A stretch of 64,000 nucleotides of DNA from Isoetes taiwanensis (lineage: Eukaryota; Streptophyta; Lycopodiopsida; Isoetales; Isoetaceae). The notes beneath the pieces are model-generated. The model saw only the letters and a program-made list of their open reading frames with translations. It searched no databases and was not told the DNA's origin. The translations under genes were made by a program, and so were the position numbers. The first letter of the stretch is position 1. Each line of letters starts with the position of its first letter. The DNA lies in NCBI GenBank assembly GCA_021234155.1, contig JAJEKV010000037.1, forward strand, positions 868,001-932,000, written 5' to 3'. Of this stretch, positions 52,096 through 63,010 are shown piece by piece.

Positions 52096-54532
52096 GATAA
52101 CCATAAAGGTACTATATTAGCTTTTTTTTCTCTTTACAGTTCATAACCAAAACAAGGTCTCATATAGATTTTACTTTGTAACATCATGAATAAGGAGAAT
52201 GAAGAAAAATTATTATTCTTTGGAATGAAATGAAAAGGTTATTGAGTTTAAAAAGATTGTATATTATCTATTGAAGAGAAATTATAAATATGAATTTCAA
52301 ACAAAAGTGTCGTAGTTGTAGTGCTTTATTCATGTTGAGCTAATTTTACAAACATAATGTTTTGTTGAGTGCTACAGATCATCTACTACAAGAAGATGGT
52401 TGGTGGACGGAGAAGGAATGAACCTGGACCTAATGGAAAATGAAAGCACGGGTGGCCTCGCAAAAGTGATGTGAGTTCTACAGTTGAAGATGGTGAAAAT
52501 GGTGTGACACCATTATATGTTAAGATACAAGACGGTTTGCGGCGGCGTTGCCGCCGCTATAGTTCGAAGGGTTTTTTGAAGTAGAAATGTGGGTGAGATG
52601 GAGATGATATGAAGGTGTGCCATTGGAATATATGTATGCTAGTGAAAATTTTAAACAGAAACGTCATCTCATGTAAAAGTTAAGTTTAGGAACACATTGA
52701 ATTGGACCAGTTTTCCTGACCTACCAAATATCTGTGGCTAAGAAGTGGACTTGCACCAACTCTAAAAAGAAACCAAATAACCTTGTATAAGCAATCATAC
52801 AGAACCCAGCATGGCAGCATCTAAGCCATGGGACAAAAATAATCAGTAGCCAAACATGGGACAAAAATAATCAATAGCCAAACAGAATAGGTTTTATATC
52901 TTCTCTTGCTCCCATTGAATCTATTGTCCTTGCCATCAGCACATTTAAAGGTAACTTAAACTTCTGCCCTGAATAGGCATAGTTTATCCAACCTATTTTG
53001 TCCAAATGAAGTTCCTGAAGTCGATGCCCCATTGACTGCATGCAATAATACGATTGTTTTTTATCTTTTATATATAATAATAATTATAATTATATATGAT
53101 GCATTAAAAACAGAAATCAATAAGAGCTTACGCAAAGCCTCCTTATCATGAGAATGGCGTGTTACAATACTGCAACTCTTCGAGTTCAACAGTAGATTCA
53201 CCAGTGGATGCATTTCCTGCAAGACCATTTATGCCATCTAGAGAGTAGTATTCCTAAAATTGATGATGCAGATACCATTTTTTGACCGCAGCAAAACCTT
53301 TTCACCTAGTTGCCCAGGTAAGTCTTTTGGGTTGAAGCTTCAATTTAGAGGAGTCGTCATTGATTCTTAAAGCAAAGCCTAATATGTTATTTTTGCTGGC
53401 TACGTTTCTTCCTGTTCTACTCAAAATCTGTTTCAAGCAGCTATAACTTCAAATTCACTAAAATATGCGAAAAAAACCCATCGAGTAAGCTGAATAGATT
53501 GTAGTTTTCTGGCTTCTGGGATTACCAATCTTCCTGTCTTGATTCTACTTTGAAAAATCCGAATAGATCTTCGCCCAAAAAACAAATATGTAGATCCAGA
53601 GTTTTAGTTTTACAGGAAGCCAGCGCATCATATTTTGGCTGGGCCATTTGGGCTATTCTTACCTGAGACTGAACTTGAGACCTGTATAGTCATATGAACA
53701 GAACCTTTGAGACCCAGAAGAAGAATCAGAAAGAAAAACCTTCAAACATAGGTCCAATCTGAGTGTTTTCTTCTGTAGTAGCCACCGTAATTTCCTCCTG
53801 TTTCAACACAAGCCGGAGTTTCGGATGGGCCGGAGAATAAATCAATACATCAGAAAGGCCGGAAGATTAGCTCCCTGCATACTGTTAAATTCGAGAATGG
53901 ATTATGTGATCCCGGTAGTCTATCACCGAATTCTGCCATTCGATTTTAATTAATCCCATCCAAATTTAACCCAAAAGACGGCCAAATCCACATATTCAAG
54001 CCTAAAAATGCACTAGACAGCATCATTATACAGATTTGATAACACCGATTTCAGAAAAATAATAACTACAGGGCTTTGAATACCGGCTTTTTCCACTCAA
54101 CTAAAACCCAGTGGGCATGGTTTGCTCTTCAAATTGCTCAGGTTCTGAGCAAAATTTAGAGCCCCCCTATGCTAAAATTGAAGCTTGTGTGCCCTTGAAA
54201 ACCACTACATCGATCTAAGATTTGTTTAATTTAAGAGCATCACGAAACTTTAGAACAGAGCATTGATTTTCTGGCCAATTGAAATATACAGCAGGGCAAT
54301 TCATCTGTCTTAGACTACAAAACACTCTTCCGAATCCCATCAATTCTTCCACAGAATCGAGGTTTGCATGCTTTAAATCCCTGTGAAAATCGATAGGGCG
54401 GCTACGGCATGCATCAAGCGTCAAGCAGAGAGACTAAATTGCCCTATTTGCCTAAACAAATCTTGGCCCTCCATCCCAATCTAACTTGATGACATGGAAT
54501 TTTTTCCCTGATACACGTCACCAAAAACAGCC
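52096..54532. other. Unassigned intergenic DNA
   Basis: Around 52,400-52,580 the plus strand reads VGGRRRNEPGPNGK, a stop, then KHGWPRKSDVSSTVEDGENG, a basic short frame of unknown origin. A minus-strand stretch at 54,215-54,424 is open for 69 codons without a motif. No gene recognised. Confidence 0.35.
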
Positions 54533-54537
54533 TACAT

Positions 54538-54803
54538 TAATGGACATAGATAAACAATAGATGGAAAAACCAAAAACGTGTATTATGAGTTGAGGATTAC
54601 AGATAAACAATAGATGGGAAAACCAAAAACTTGTATTATGAGTTGAGGATTACAGCTAAATAAGAGCACACAGGAAATCAAGAGGTGCCGACTCTTAATC
54701 TCCTACATAGATGGCGCATCACCTCCCGGCATCTAACTTACTAAAACACGAGAACAACTCAGCAACTCTTGCTGACATGGCATCCAGCTTGCCATTTCCA
54801 ATA
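54538..54803 (-). repeat. 3' LTR of the copia element, with a 53-bp internal duplication
   Basis: Compared with the 5' LTR it carries one extra unit starting GATAAACAATAGATGG (54,549-54,601), followed by the normal one (54,602-54,654). The extra unit differs from the normal one at two bases. The rest matches the 5' LTR without a visible difference. Confidence 0.95.
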
Positions 54804-54914
54804 CTCCCCCTCAAGAGTTGCTCCCTAAGTCAACTGGAACTGAAAATGCAAACAGCAATTTATCATAAAGGAATCACTGAAACTGTCTACTGCAATCAAA
54901 CCTTCGCCAAGCAA

Positions 54915-55772
54915 TCAAGCCTTCACCATTCCCATTTCATGAAGGCATTCCAAAAACCTTTTCTTTGGAAGAGGTTTAGTTAAGGCATCTGCTGTCATAA
55001 ACTGAGTTCTCAAATGCGTAATCACAATTTTCTTTTCTGCCACCTTTTCTCGAGTAAAATGATATTGGATCTCAATATGTTTGGCTCTTGAAAAGTTCCC
55101 TGGATTCTTTACTAAACTCACTGCTGCACGGTTATCATTGTATATTTCAGTAGGTCTGCGCTGTTCATACCCAAGTTCATTCATAAGCCTCCTGAGCCAT
55201 ATGGCTTCTTTTGTAGCTGCACAGACAGCCATGTACTCTGATTCACAAGTACTTACTGCGGTAGCTTTTTGCTTCTTACTGCTCCAACTCACAACTTCCC
55301 CTTGCAGCATAAAACAGAAGCCTGTGCGAGACTTACGAAGGTGAGCTTCCCCTGCATAATCAGCATCAACATACCCCTCCAAAAGAGGTGGAGAAGAGGG
55401 AGAAGCAGAATAACGCACACCAAGCATAGGTGTACCATGTAGGTAACGAAGAATGCGCTTAATACCTTGCCAATGTTCAGGAAGAGGATGCTCTTGGAAT
55501 TGACTAAGAGTGACAACACTCTCCGCAATATCAGGCCGTGTGCACACCATAAGATGCATTAGGGATCCAATCAGACTGCGAAATGGAATCCCAAGATCAG
55601 AATCAGAGGCAGAATTGCCATGAATAGTACCTGATAAACTTGCTGAGGAAGCAGGTGTGCTAACACTTTTGTTGTACGTCATATTACATCTCTGAAGCAA
55701 AGATTCAGCCGCTTTAGATTGATGCAAAGTAATAGTTCTCCGTTGCTTATCGCGAAGGACCTGCATTCCCAA
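54915..55772 (-). pseudogene. Copia RNase H
   Basis: A 285-codon frame. LMHLMVCTRPDIAESV and LRYLHGT are the connection region. EGYVDADYAGE starts RNase H with its first Asp, SSKKQKATAVSTCESEYMAV carries the next acidic residue, and IYNDNRAAVSLVKNP and ADALTKPLPKKRF complete the domain. The last residues (HEMGMVKA) end near the 3' LTR. It overlaps the reverse transcriptase (55,679-56,587) by 94 bp in another frame. In an intact element these would be one frame, so a frameshift lies near 55,700-55,800. The domain itself is well preserved. Confidence 0.92.
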
Positions 55773-56587
55773 GAAATATGGAAGCGCGTAGCCAGATTTT
55801 GCTTTGTCTGAGCCATCAAAGCAAAGTTGTTAGCAGCAAGAATTAAATCATCTACATACAGCACCACAATGATAAGGTGAGTGCCACATCGTTTGGAATA
55901 AATGTTCCAATCAGCTTCACTTCTTTGAAAGCCATGCGAGGTAAAGAAGTCATGGATAGTTTTATACCAAAGGCGGGGGGACTGTTTGAGGCCATAGATA
56001 GCCTTTCTGAGTTTACAGACCTTGTGAGGATCGGATACATATCCCTGAGGCTGTTGCATGTAAACATCATCATCCAAGTTACCATGCAAGAAAGCAGATT
56101 TTACATCCATTTGTTGGAGATCCAAGTCAAGGGCTGCTGCTAATGCAAGAACGACACGAACAGATGTGAGTCTCGCAACGGGGGCATAAGTTTCTTGATA
56201 GTCAACGCCGGCCTTTTGGGAACAACCCCGTGCAACAAGGCGCGCCTTATACTTTGAGATGCGATTATTCTCATCAAATTTTAACTTGTAGACCCATTTA
56301 CAAGTAATGATTTTTCTGCCAGGGGGAGCTGTGCAAAGATCCCATGTATTATTATCAATCAACGACGCATATTCCTCATCCATGGCGCATTTCCAGTGAG
56401 CACTCTCTTTGCTGTTTATTGCAGCTATATAATGGGCAGGTTCATGATTGGAGACTGGAGTGTGGAAAGCTAGAAAAGCAGCACCTTTAAGTTTCTTGCT
56501 GGCCAAATAGTCAAGCATTTTTGATGGGGTTTTCTTGGTGCGGAAGGCTGTCGTAAAACCCACAGGGAGTAGGGATCTCTTGATCAC
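55679..56587 (-). pseudogene. Copia reverse transcriptase
   Basis: A 302-codon frame. CKWVYKLKFDENN, KARLVARG and YAPVARLTSVRVVL mark the N-terminal fingers (residues 96-146). QMDVKSAFLHG (159-169) holds the first catalytic Asp. YGLKQSPRLWY (198-208) and VVLYVDDLIL (241-250) carry the YVDD active site. The C-terminus runs out of frame after LATRFHI. The Met start is internal to the Pol polyprotein. Confidence 0.94.
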
Positions 56588-56599
56588 TTCCTTCCCGGT

Positions 56600-57420
56600 T
56601 GATTCGGCTCGAGGGGCACTTGTGGCTCACCATCGATTCTTGATCACTATCGTGGTCGGAGCGGAGGATGTTTCAAGGTCCAAAGGAGCATCAAAGATTG
56701 CTCAAACAAAGGATCATCACAGTTTTTGCTTGAGCGGCCAAAACTGAAATCATGCTCATCAAATACCACACTTCTTGGATGATCATTTTTCTTAAAGAAG
56801 GGACATACAACTTGTATCCCTTTATGGCGTCTCCATATCCAACAAACATGCAAGGAAGCGCACGAGAGGAAAGCTTACCGGATTTTCGCTCCTCCTTGGA
56901 GATATGAACATAGCACCCAAATATTCTCAAGCCTTCAAGCGTAGGCTTGGCGCCCTCAAGCTTCTTCGGGGAACACGATCAGCAGCTTGGCTTTTGTGGG
57001 TACCCTATTGAGAATATATCTGGAAAGTATTGTGCCGCCTCTAAAAAATGTGACTAATGCCCTTTGAAAGGATCATGGCTCTGGCACATTCAAGAACTGT
57101 CCGATTCTTCCGCTCAACAATGCCATTTTGTTGATGCCCATATGCTACGGACGTTTTATGTCGATTCACGCATCCAATAAAAAAGTCACGAAATGCATCA
57201 TTAATAAATTCCCCACCTTGATCGTTTCGCATGATTTTAATCTTTCTATCATTGTAATTTTACGCAAGTGCCTTCCATGCTTTGAAGTGAGAAAACACCA
57301 CCTCGATTTATGTTGAAGAAAATAAACCCAATTTTTACGAGTGAAATCATCAATGATAAGCAAGAAGAAACGAGAACCCCAATAGATCACCGTCTATTTG
57401 GCCCCAAAGATCCATATGGA
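56600..57420 (-). pseudogene. Copia integrase, broken
   Basis: Minus-strand pieces in different frames: LLIIDDFTRKNWVYFL (57,310-57,370), RNDQGGEFINDAF (57,190-57,235), YGHQQNGIVERKNRTVLECA (57,080-57,150) and RIFGCYVHISKEERKSGKL with CMFVGYGDAIKGY (56,820-56,930). These are the usual copia integrase blocks, but frameshifts separate them. The first Asp (IIDDFTR) and the NGIVERKNRT block are present. The reading cannot be continuous, so no active integrase could be made. Confidence 0.88.
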
Positions 57421-57563
57421 TTAATTCCAAAGGAACCTTTCCCCTTACATTTGCTCGTTTTTGGAAAAGGTTTTCTGCTCAATTTGGCTAAGGCACAACC
57501 TTCACATATGCCAGATGGTGCTTTGATGCTTGGAAGATGCTCCACATATTTCTTCTCATTCAT

Positions 57564-58898
57564 TTATTTCAAAGCCTGAAAGTTCACGTGCCCCAATCTC
57601 TCATGCCAAATCTGATTTTGATCAACCACAGATGCACTCAAAGCTGTGTTCGGACTGCTGCACCAATCTAAACGATAGAGAGTACCCTCACGAATACCCT
57701 TTGCAAGAAGATTATGCTGCTTATCCTTTATGATGCACTGTCTGCCACCAAACTTAGCAGTTAGATCAGCATCGTCCAATTTTGAAATAGACAAGAGATT
57801 CACTTCAAGATCTGGTACATATAATGTGTTCTGAAGTTGGACTGTTCCTGTGGGCAGAGTTAGATCAACAACTCCAATACCTTTTATGTTGAGTTTCCCT
57901 TTTCCAATTTTTACTTTCCTCCCACATGAGATACTCTCTAGATCTTTGAACAGATCCTTTCTCCCAGTCATATGATCGCTGGCTCCAGAGTCCAAATACC
58001 ATTTGCCTTCGGGAATTTCTGCTAGAAAACCCACACCATTAATTGACCAAACGTCCTCCCATGCATCTACTTTGGATTGTGCTATTTTCAAATATCGGGT
58101 TCCTTGATTGAGGATATTACCCAGCAAAGACATTAGTCTGGATAGAAGGATGGTTAGATACAAGACTAAGTTTAGAAGGCCTTGCACACAAGTGTCTAAC
58201 TGTAACCATGCACAACCTTCTATGCGTGTGGCCATGAATGCCCTGGAAGAAGAGATCATTGATTCATCACTTGATTCCCTGTCAGATTCATCTAAAGAAA
58301 TTTTATTTGAAGCTTTATGCGCCCGTGCATACTCACGTTTCTGATTTGTTTCCCTTTTTACTTCATTCTTACGAGTGCTCTGTCTCCTTGCCTTCCTCCG
58401 ATCTGGTTCTGAGAAATCTCTTGCAATATGACCAAGTTTATTGCAATTGAAGCATTTTCTAGTCTCGCTTCCTTCCTGTTTAGCATTGAATGCATGTGTC
58501 TCCTTTACAGCAGAAGGCTTCTTTGCTAAAGCCTGATTTGATTCTTCCATCAAAATCTGTTGACATGCCCATTCAAGCTCTACATGTTCAGAGGACACTA
58601 TGAGATTTTTCACTCCATTGTACGTTGGTGTTAAACCAAGGAGCAATGCTCCAACAATTAAGTAATCATCCAATCCCTTCTCCATGCCATGCAACTGAAG
58701 AGCAGCGGATTTTATCTTGGAGATGTACTCCTCTGCCGATGCACAATCTTTAAGCTTTGTTGTGAAAACAATGGCATACAGATTGGCCTGCTGAGAAAAA
58801 TGCTTTCTCTTATAAATTCGTGTAAGAAGCTCCCATGCTTCTTTTGCACTTAATGCAGCTTCAACTTGAGCTATCATAGTATCATCTAGATACTTCAT
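57564..58898 (-). pseudogene. Copia gag C-terminal part, zinc knuckle, protease and pre-integrase domain
   Basis: A 444-codon frame. Residues 1-115 belong to the copia gag (AKEAWELLTRIYKRKHFSQQ). Residues 149-162 are a zinc knuckle, CFNCNKLGHIARDF, in which the last Cys is replaced by Phe. Residues 300-311, WYLDSGASDHMT, are the aspartic protease active site. Residues 431-443, IWHERLGHVNF, are the pre-integrase domain. An unusual Leu-rich stretch at 236-262 between knuckle and protease could reflect a compensated frameshift. The gag N-terminus is in a separate frame at 58,882-59,172. Confidence 0.9.
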
Positions 58899-59172
58899 GA
58901 TCCTGCCAGTCTTTCTGGAGCCATTTCAGCACTGCCTGTCTGTCAAGCTCGACAGACTTGGAGTGATCTTCACTCCCTCCTGCCTTTGTGTCTTGAGTCA
59001 TGCCTTTCAGCACTTGTGCAGACGTGAGGGCCTGAGCCTTTTGTGACACATGTACTGGTTTTGGTTCATCCCCTGAGACGATTTGCCACAAACCCTTCTC
59101 TGCAAGCTTGCCTCTTACCTTAATGAACCAATAGAAAGCGTTCCCATGGTTCAGTGTATCAATCTTTCCCAT
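58882..59172 (-). pseudogene. Copia gag N-terminus
   Basis: A 96-codon frame starting MGKIDTLNHGNAFYWFIKVR, 49 bp inside the primer-binding site. It ends VLKWLQKDWQDHEVSR, overlapping by 17 bp the start of the next frame, whose first residues (MKYLDDTMIAQVEAAL) continue the same gag domain. A single-base frameshift at about 58,890 explains the split. Confidence 0.88.
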
Positions 59173-59234
59173 TGATGTGAATCTAAACCTTTAGAGACAA
59201 AGTTGGCTCACGGATCAGAACTGCTCTGATACCA

Positions 59235-59447
59235 TAATGGACATAGATAAACAATAGATGGGAAAACCAAAAACTTGTATTATGAGTTGAGGATTACAGC
59301 TAAATAAGAGCACACAGGAAATCAAGAGGTGCCGACTCTTAATCTCCTACATAGATGGCGCATCACCTCCCGGCATCTAACTTACTAAAACACGAGAACA
59401 ACTCAGCAACTCTTGCTGACATGGCATCCAGCTTGCCATTTCCAATA
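59235..59447 (-). repeat. 5' LTR of the copia element
   Basis: 213 bp, TATTGGAAATGG to TCCATTA on the minus strand. The primer-binding site follows directly. The outer flank is TACAT. Confidence 0.95.
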
Positions 59448-59452
59448 TACAT

Positions 59453-60115
59453 AATATGTTATATGTTAGAGATAGAGATAGAGATAGAGATAGAGATATC
59501 ATCTAAGGAGAAAAGAAATCTGAGATACATGAACATAGTGCAGTTGGGTATTCACTTGTAGGGAAGTTTCTATGTAATGTGCTAGACGGATATTTTAATG
59601 CCAGATATACACTTCAGTGTACAAGTAAGGGTTATCACTACCAGTGACAAAAAAACAATAGATGTAGCTCCAAATGTAATACTTGTACGAAGAGAAAAAA
59701 AGTATTTTTACCACTAATGCCAGCAATAGTTCAGTTCCCATTAGATAAACATTTTGAACTTGCAAAATTAACGCCTACAAAGAATAGAGAGCAATATGAA
59801 GCAGGTCATGGATTTGGGCTGAAGATATCTTACCCAAGTTCTGGTGACCGCAGAGGTAAAAATCCGGGTCCTCTGTTATCACCACGATTTTCCAACGGAT
59901 CTCATTTAGAACCCTCTTGTTCGTTGTACTGACTTACACAAGGTACCCCACAGCAAATCTCTAACGTCCAGTGCCCTGTCGCATCCCAGTCATCCGTGTG
60001 GTAATCCTCTCCTCTGGTATAAAAAAAAAATCCTGGCATTTAGGATTCCGATACTAGTTCGATTTTCCAATCAGTGACTTTCAGGATCCAAAAAACGTGG
60101 CTGATACCAGCCGCG
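59453..60115. other. Unassigned, with a (GAGATA)n microsatellite
   Basis: GAGATA is repeated about five times at 59,470-59,500. No gene recognised. Confidence 0.5.
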
Positions 60116-60580
60116 CTTTTAGCCAGCATTATCCCAGCCTTTGAGATCCCCAATGCACCTACTAGGGAATTATTTCCTCCTCAGGATTACAGACGGAGAG
60201 CAGATATCGGCGCCAGCTATCGGCCCCCGTTATCCTTGCCTCTGGGATCTCCGTGGCAGCTAGGGAATGATTTTCTCCATCGAAATCACAGATGGAGGGC
60301 CGATATCGGGAACGGCCTGCTTGATTATCCTCGTCTTCGAGATCCTAGGGGAGGGGGGAGGGATCTATGGGTGATCCCCTCCTCCAAGATCATCAGTGAA
60401 TAGCTGATCCCATAGATAATATTGGCCATTGGTGATATCCCCACCATGGGGATCACCATTCCAGTTACTCCTGAAACAACTCTTTGGTTAGGTTTCAGTC
60501 ATGTGCTTGCTTGTCTTCTGGGATCATCGCCGAATATGTAGGTGATTCCGGGGGCATGGATTAGCAATTCCAATCGACGG
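60116..60580. repeat. Degenerate GGGATC/GATATCGG-rich region
   Basis: GATATCGG, GGGATC(T/C)C, GGTGATCCC and GATCACC words recur in a style close to the array at 1.1-1.7 kb. The G/C content is raised against the surroundings. Likely another member of that repeat family. Confidence 0.45.
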
Positions 60581-61265
60581 GGTAGAGCGAAGCGTGGATC
60601 TTTATGAATGGCATTGTTTGTATATGTGAGTTTATGCACAATCTACCTAATAGGATTTCAACACATGTAAGTTCGAGGCCATTCTCTGGATCTCACTGTA
60701 ATAGTCCAGAATGGCCATACACTACTGATTATGGACAAACTGGAGAAGAAGTGAGCACATGTATTAAGGTATGAATTTCTTTTAGCAAATACATATTATA
60801 CATCTGAGCTTTCATCTGAAGTTTTGGACTGAAATATAGCAAGAACCACCCCCTAATGGCATTTTTGACAATAGCAACCTCCACTAGGATCCTAAAGAGC
60901 ACCAAATTTCTACTTCTCAAGCAGGTGGATAAATGCTACTATGGACCTGTTACTTCCCTACCAACTGGATTTAAAACTTCATTCTTTGAGGGCTAAAAAT
61001 TATGGGGCACCTTAGTTTCTACTTAAAGAGTTATGATTCGAAAAGAGTGTTAAGAAGACCAACTAACGATTCCTATATGACAATGAAGAGGTATACATTG
61101 CCGAAACTAAATTCTCTTGTTTGGTCATATTGTTTGTAATTGAAATCATTCTAGTTGTTTTTAAGAGCCCCAAAATAGTTCAATGTATTAAGTATCATTT
61201 CTAGATGTGACTTCTGTTTTTAGATGTAAATGCACTCGTTCAATACAATAAATTTCGATACTCAA
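60581..61265. other. Unassigned
   Basis: AT-rich, no gene or repeat recognised. Confidence 0.4.
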
Positions 61266-61514
61266 TCAAGTTCTCCAATGTTGAGTTGAAGTGGAGTAGT
61301 AACACCTTGAGGGTGCGTGTTTTGCCAGCTTGATATCATAAGGTGCACGATACAATTGGTTAATACCAAGTTGTTTTCTGAGTTTGTCCGTGATAAGGTT
61401 GATAGTACTACCTCCACCAATTTGTACATGATTTACGTGCTGATTCACAACAGTAGCATGAACCGTGGGCGTGGAAGTGGCCACAGCATCAACAAGAATA
61501 GTTGGTAAGGGCAA
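61266..61514 (-). pseudogene. Gypsy-type aspartic protease scrap
   Basis: An 82-codon frame. VQIGGGSTINLITDKLRKQL, then YRAPYDIKLA, follows the retropepsin pattern of plant gypsy elements, where the active-site motif is usually DGGS. Here the Asp reads Gly, so it is inactive. No reverse transcriptase, LTR or primer-binding site lies nearby. It is an isolated fragment. Confidence 0.65.
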
Positions 61515-61919
61515 CTATTCTCGAAGAGAAGGATACAACTTCAGAATGGTAGTGAGACTGAGGGGGGTTTTGATCTTTGCAGGTTCTTCTTGCAGCTTCA
61601 AGGAAACATGGGCTAAAGGATCTGTAGCAGGGTTGCTTTTATTTTATTTTTATAACTATTTGGCGAATCAGTTTATTGTTGAAGCTTTATAACTTAGAAT
61701 TATAGGTAAATAAAAATTTCATACCGATATTAAAACACAACATAAAACATCTGTGAGTTTTATATTGCCTTGTCCCCAAGTTTGCTACTCAAAAGTTGCA
61801 GCGCATATTAGTTTAGAACTCAATTTTCAACCATAGGAAAATAATTTTAAGTACTAATTAGAAAAAAATAAAGTTCATGGATATAAAGAATATAACGACA
61901 TAAAGTTTTCTAATGACTT

Positions 61920-63010
61920 GGAAGTTCATCTCCAACCACTTGATTCAGAAATCTTCACAACTGTTTGCTTATCTTGACGACCTCTTCTGCATGATAATGA
62001 GCTCCATATAGCTAATGCACGGTCATATGGAAATTCCCCCACAGTGTACTTACATGCATATGCTCGAAGACAAAGGTCCAAGTTCTCAGTTAACCTACTG
62101 CGCACCTTGTTTTTTAACCAGCCCATCTAGTTAAAGCTCCTCTCATCTTCTACATCGTTTGATATAAATCTGCCAACTTAAAATATTCTGACATATGCTC
62201 GCGAAGTAGTTTGCTACTTCCAATCACCAAATTCTGAAAGTTTCTTTTTTTCAATCTGTAAACATTGCTCCCACATAGTCTCTCCAAAGCATTGTGATTG
62301 TTCAAGCAAAAGAGTTTCATTGAGAACACCACAAACTTCCTTACCATCTACAATTTTGGAAGCACAAAAGTGTTCTATTAGCACTCCACGTCTACGCTTG
62401 AACTCAGCTTGAACACGTTCGTCTCCTAAATCTTTATCCCAAAACTATGGGTAAATAATTGCCATAGCTTCTAGAAGCTCATTTCTAGGAAAACGATTAC
62501 GAATCTCTGTTGACAATTTCTTTGCAATCTTCGCTGCATTCTTTCTTACTGTCAATATTATTGCATCAAAATCTGACCTCTTAATAGGCACTCGACGAGG
62601 TAGACGTCCACGAACACAACGCTTCATACAATATATCTAATTCAAATAAAATGTAAATTAGATATATTAGCAATTGAAGAAAATAGAACGTTACCTGCAC
62701 AAGCTGGGAATGCGCTTCGTTGCAAATTGTATCCTTGTCATCGTATGTCAAAAACTATTATTGTTTGCACCATCAATATTGACTAGCTTGTGTCACAAGT
62801 GGAACTTCTCCTTACAATATGGTACATCCACACAAGAAGAGTACAAACCATCAAGAGCCGAACATGATAACTTCCTTGCTCTTGCATAATCCTCAGTATA
62901 CAAAGTCCTTTCTTGTGCAAATTTAACAAGCTTATTCATTTCAGCAAGCATGGGAAGAATACATGTATTGCAACATTTGAAAATTTCAAAATTCATTAAA
63001 GTCACCAAAA
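61920..63010 (-). pseudogene. hAT-superfamily transposase C-terminal part, with an intron
   Basis: On the minus strand, 62,793-63,008 reads CILPMLAEMNKLVKFAQER, the family's LP.L..LN.LVK..Q.R block. After a GTGCAG|GTAACG donor (about 62,695) and a GAATTAG acceptor (about 62,638), 62,445-62,627 continues with AKKLSTEIRNRFPRNELLEA. 62,150-62,440 reads FWDKDLGDERVQAEF and ALERLCGS. 61,926-62,160 carries DVEDERSFN, a stop, MGWLKNKVRSRLTENLDLCL and FPYDRALAIW, the C-terminal dimerisation region. The N-terminal BED finger and the first catalytic residues are not present. Stops and a frame change make it inactive. The proposed intron is only about 57 bp. Confidence 0.62.

Larger units (their letters stand above)
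54533..59452 (-). mobile_element. Full-length Ty1/copia LTR retrotransposon, coding-defective
   Basis: Bounded by the target duplication TACAT (54,533-54,537 and 59,448-59,452). Left LTR 54,538-54,803 (266 bp), right LTR 59,235-59,447 (213 bp), read on the minus strand. The primer-binding site TGGTATCAGAGCAG (minus strand, 59,221-59,234) directly follows the 5' LTR and is the classic initiator tRNA-Met site. The polypurine tract GAGGGGGAG abuts the 3' LTR. Gag, protease, integrase, reverse transcriptase and RNase H follow in copia order. Outside an extra 53-bp duplication in the left LTR, the LTRs look identical, so the insertion is recent. Integrase and parts of gag are broken. Confidence 0.95.
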
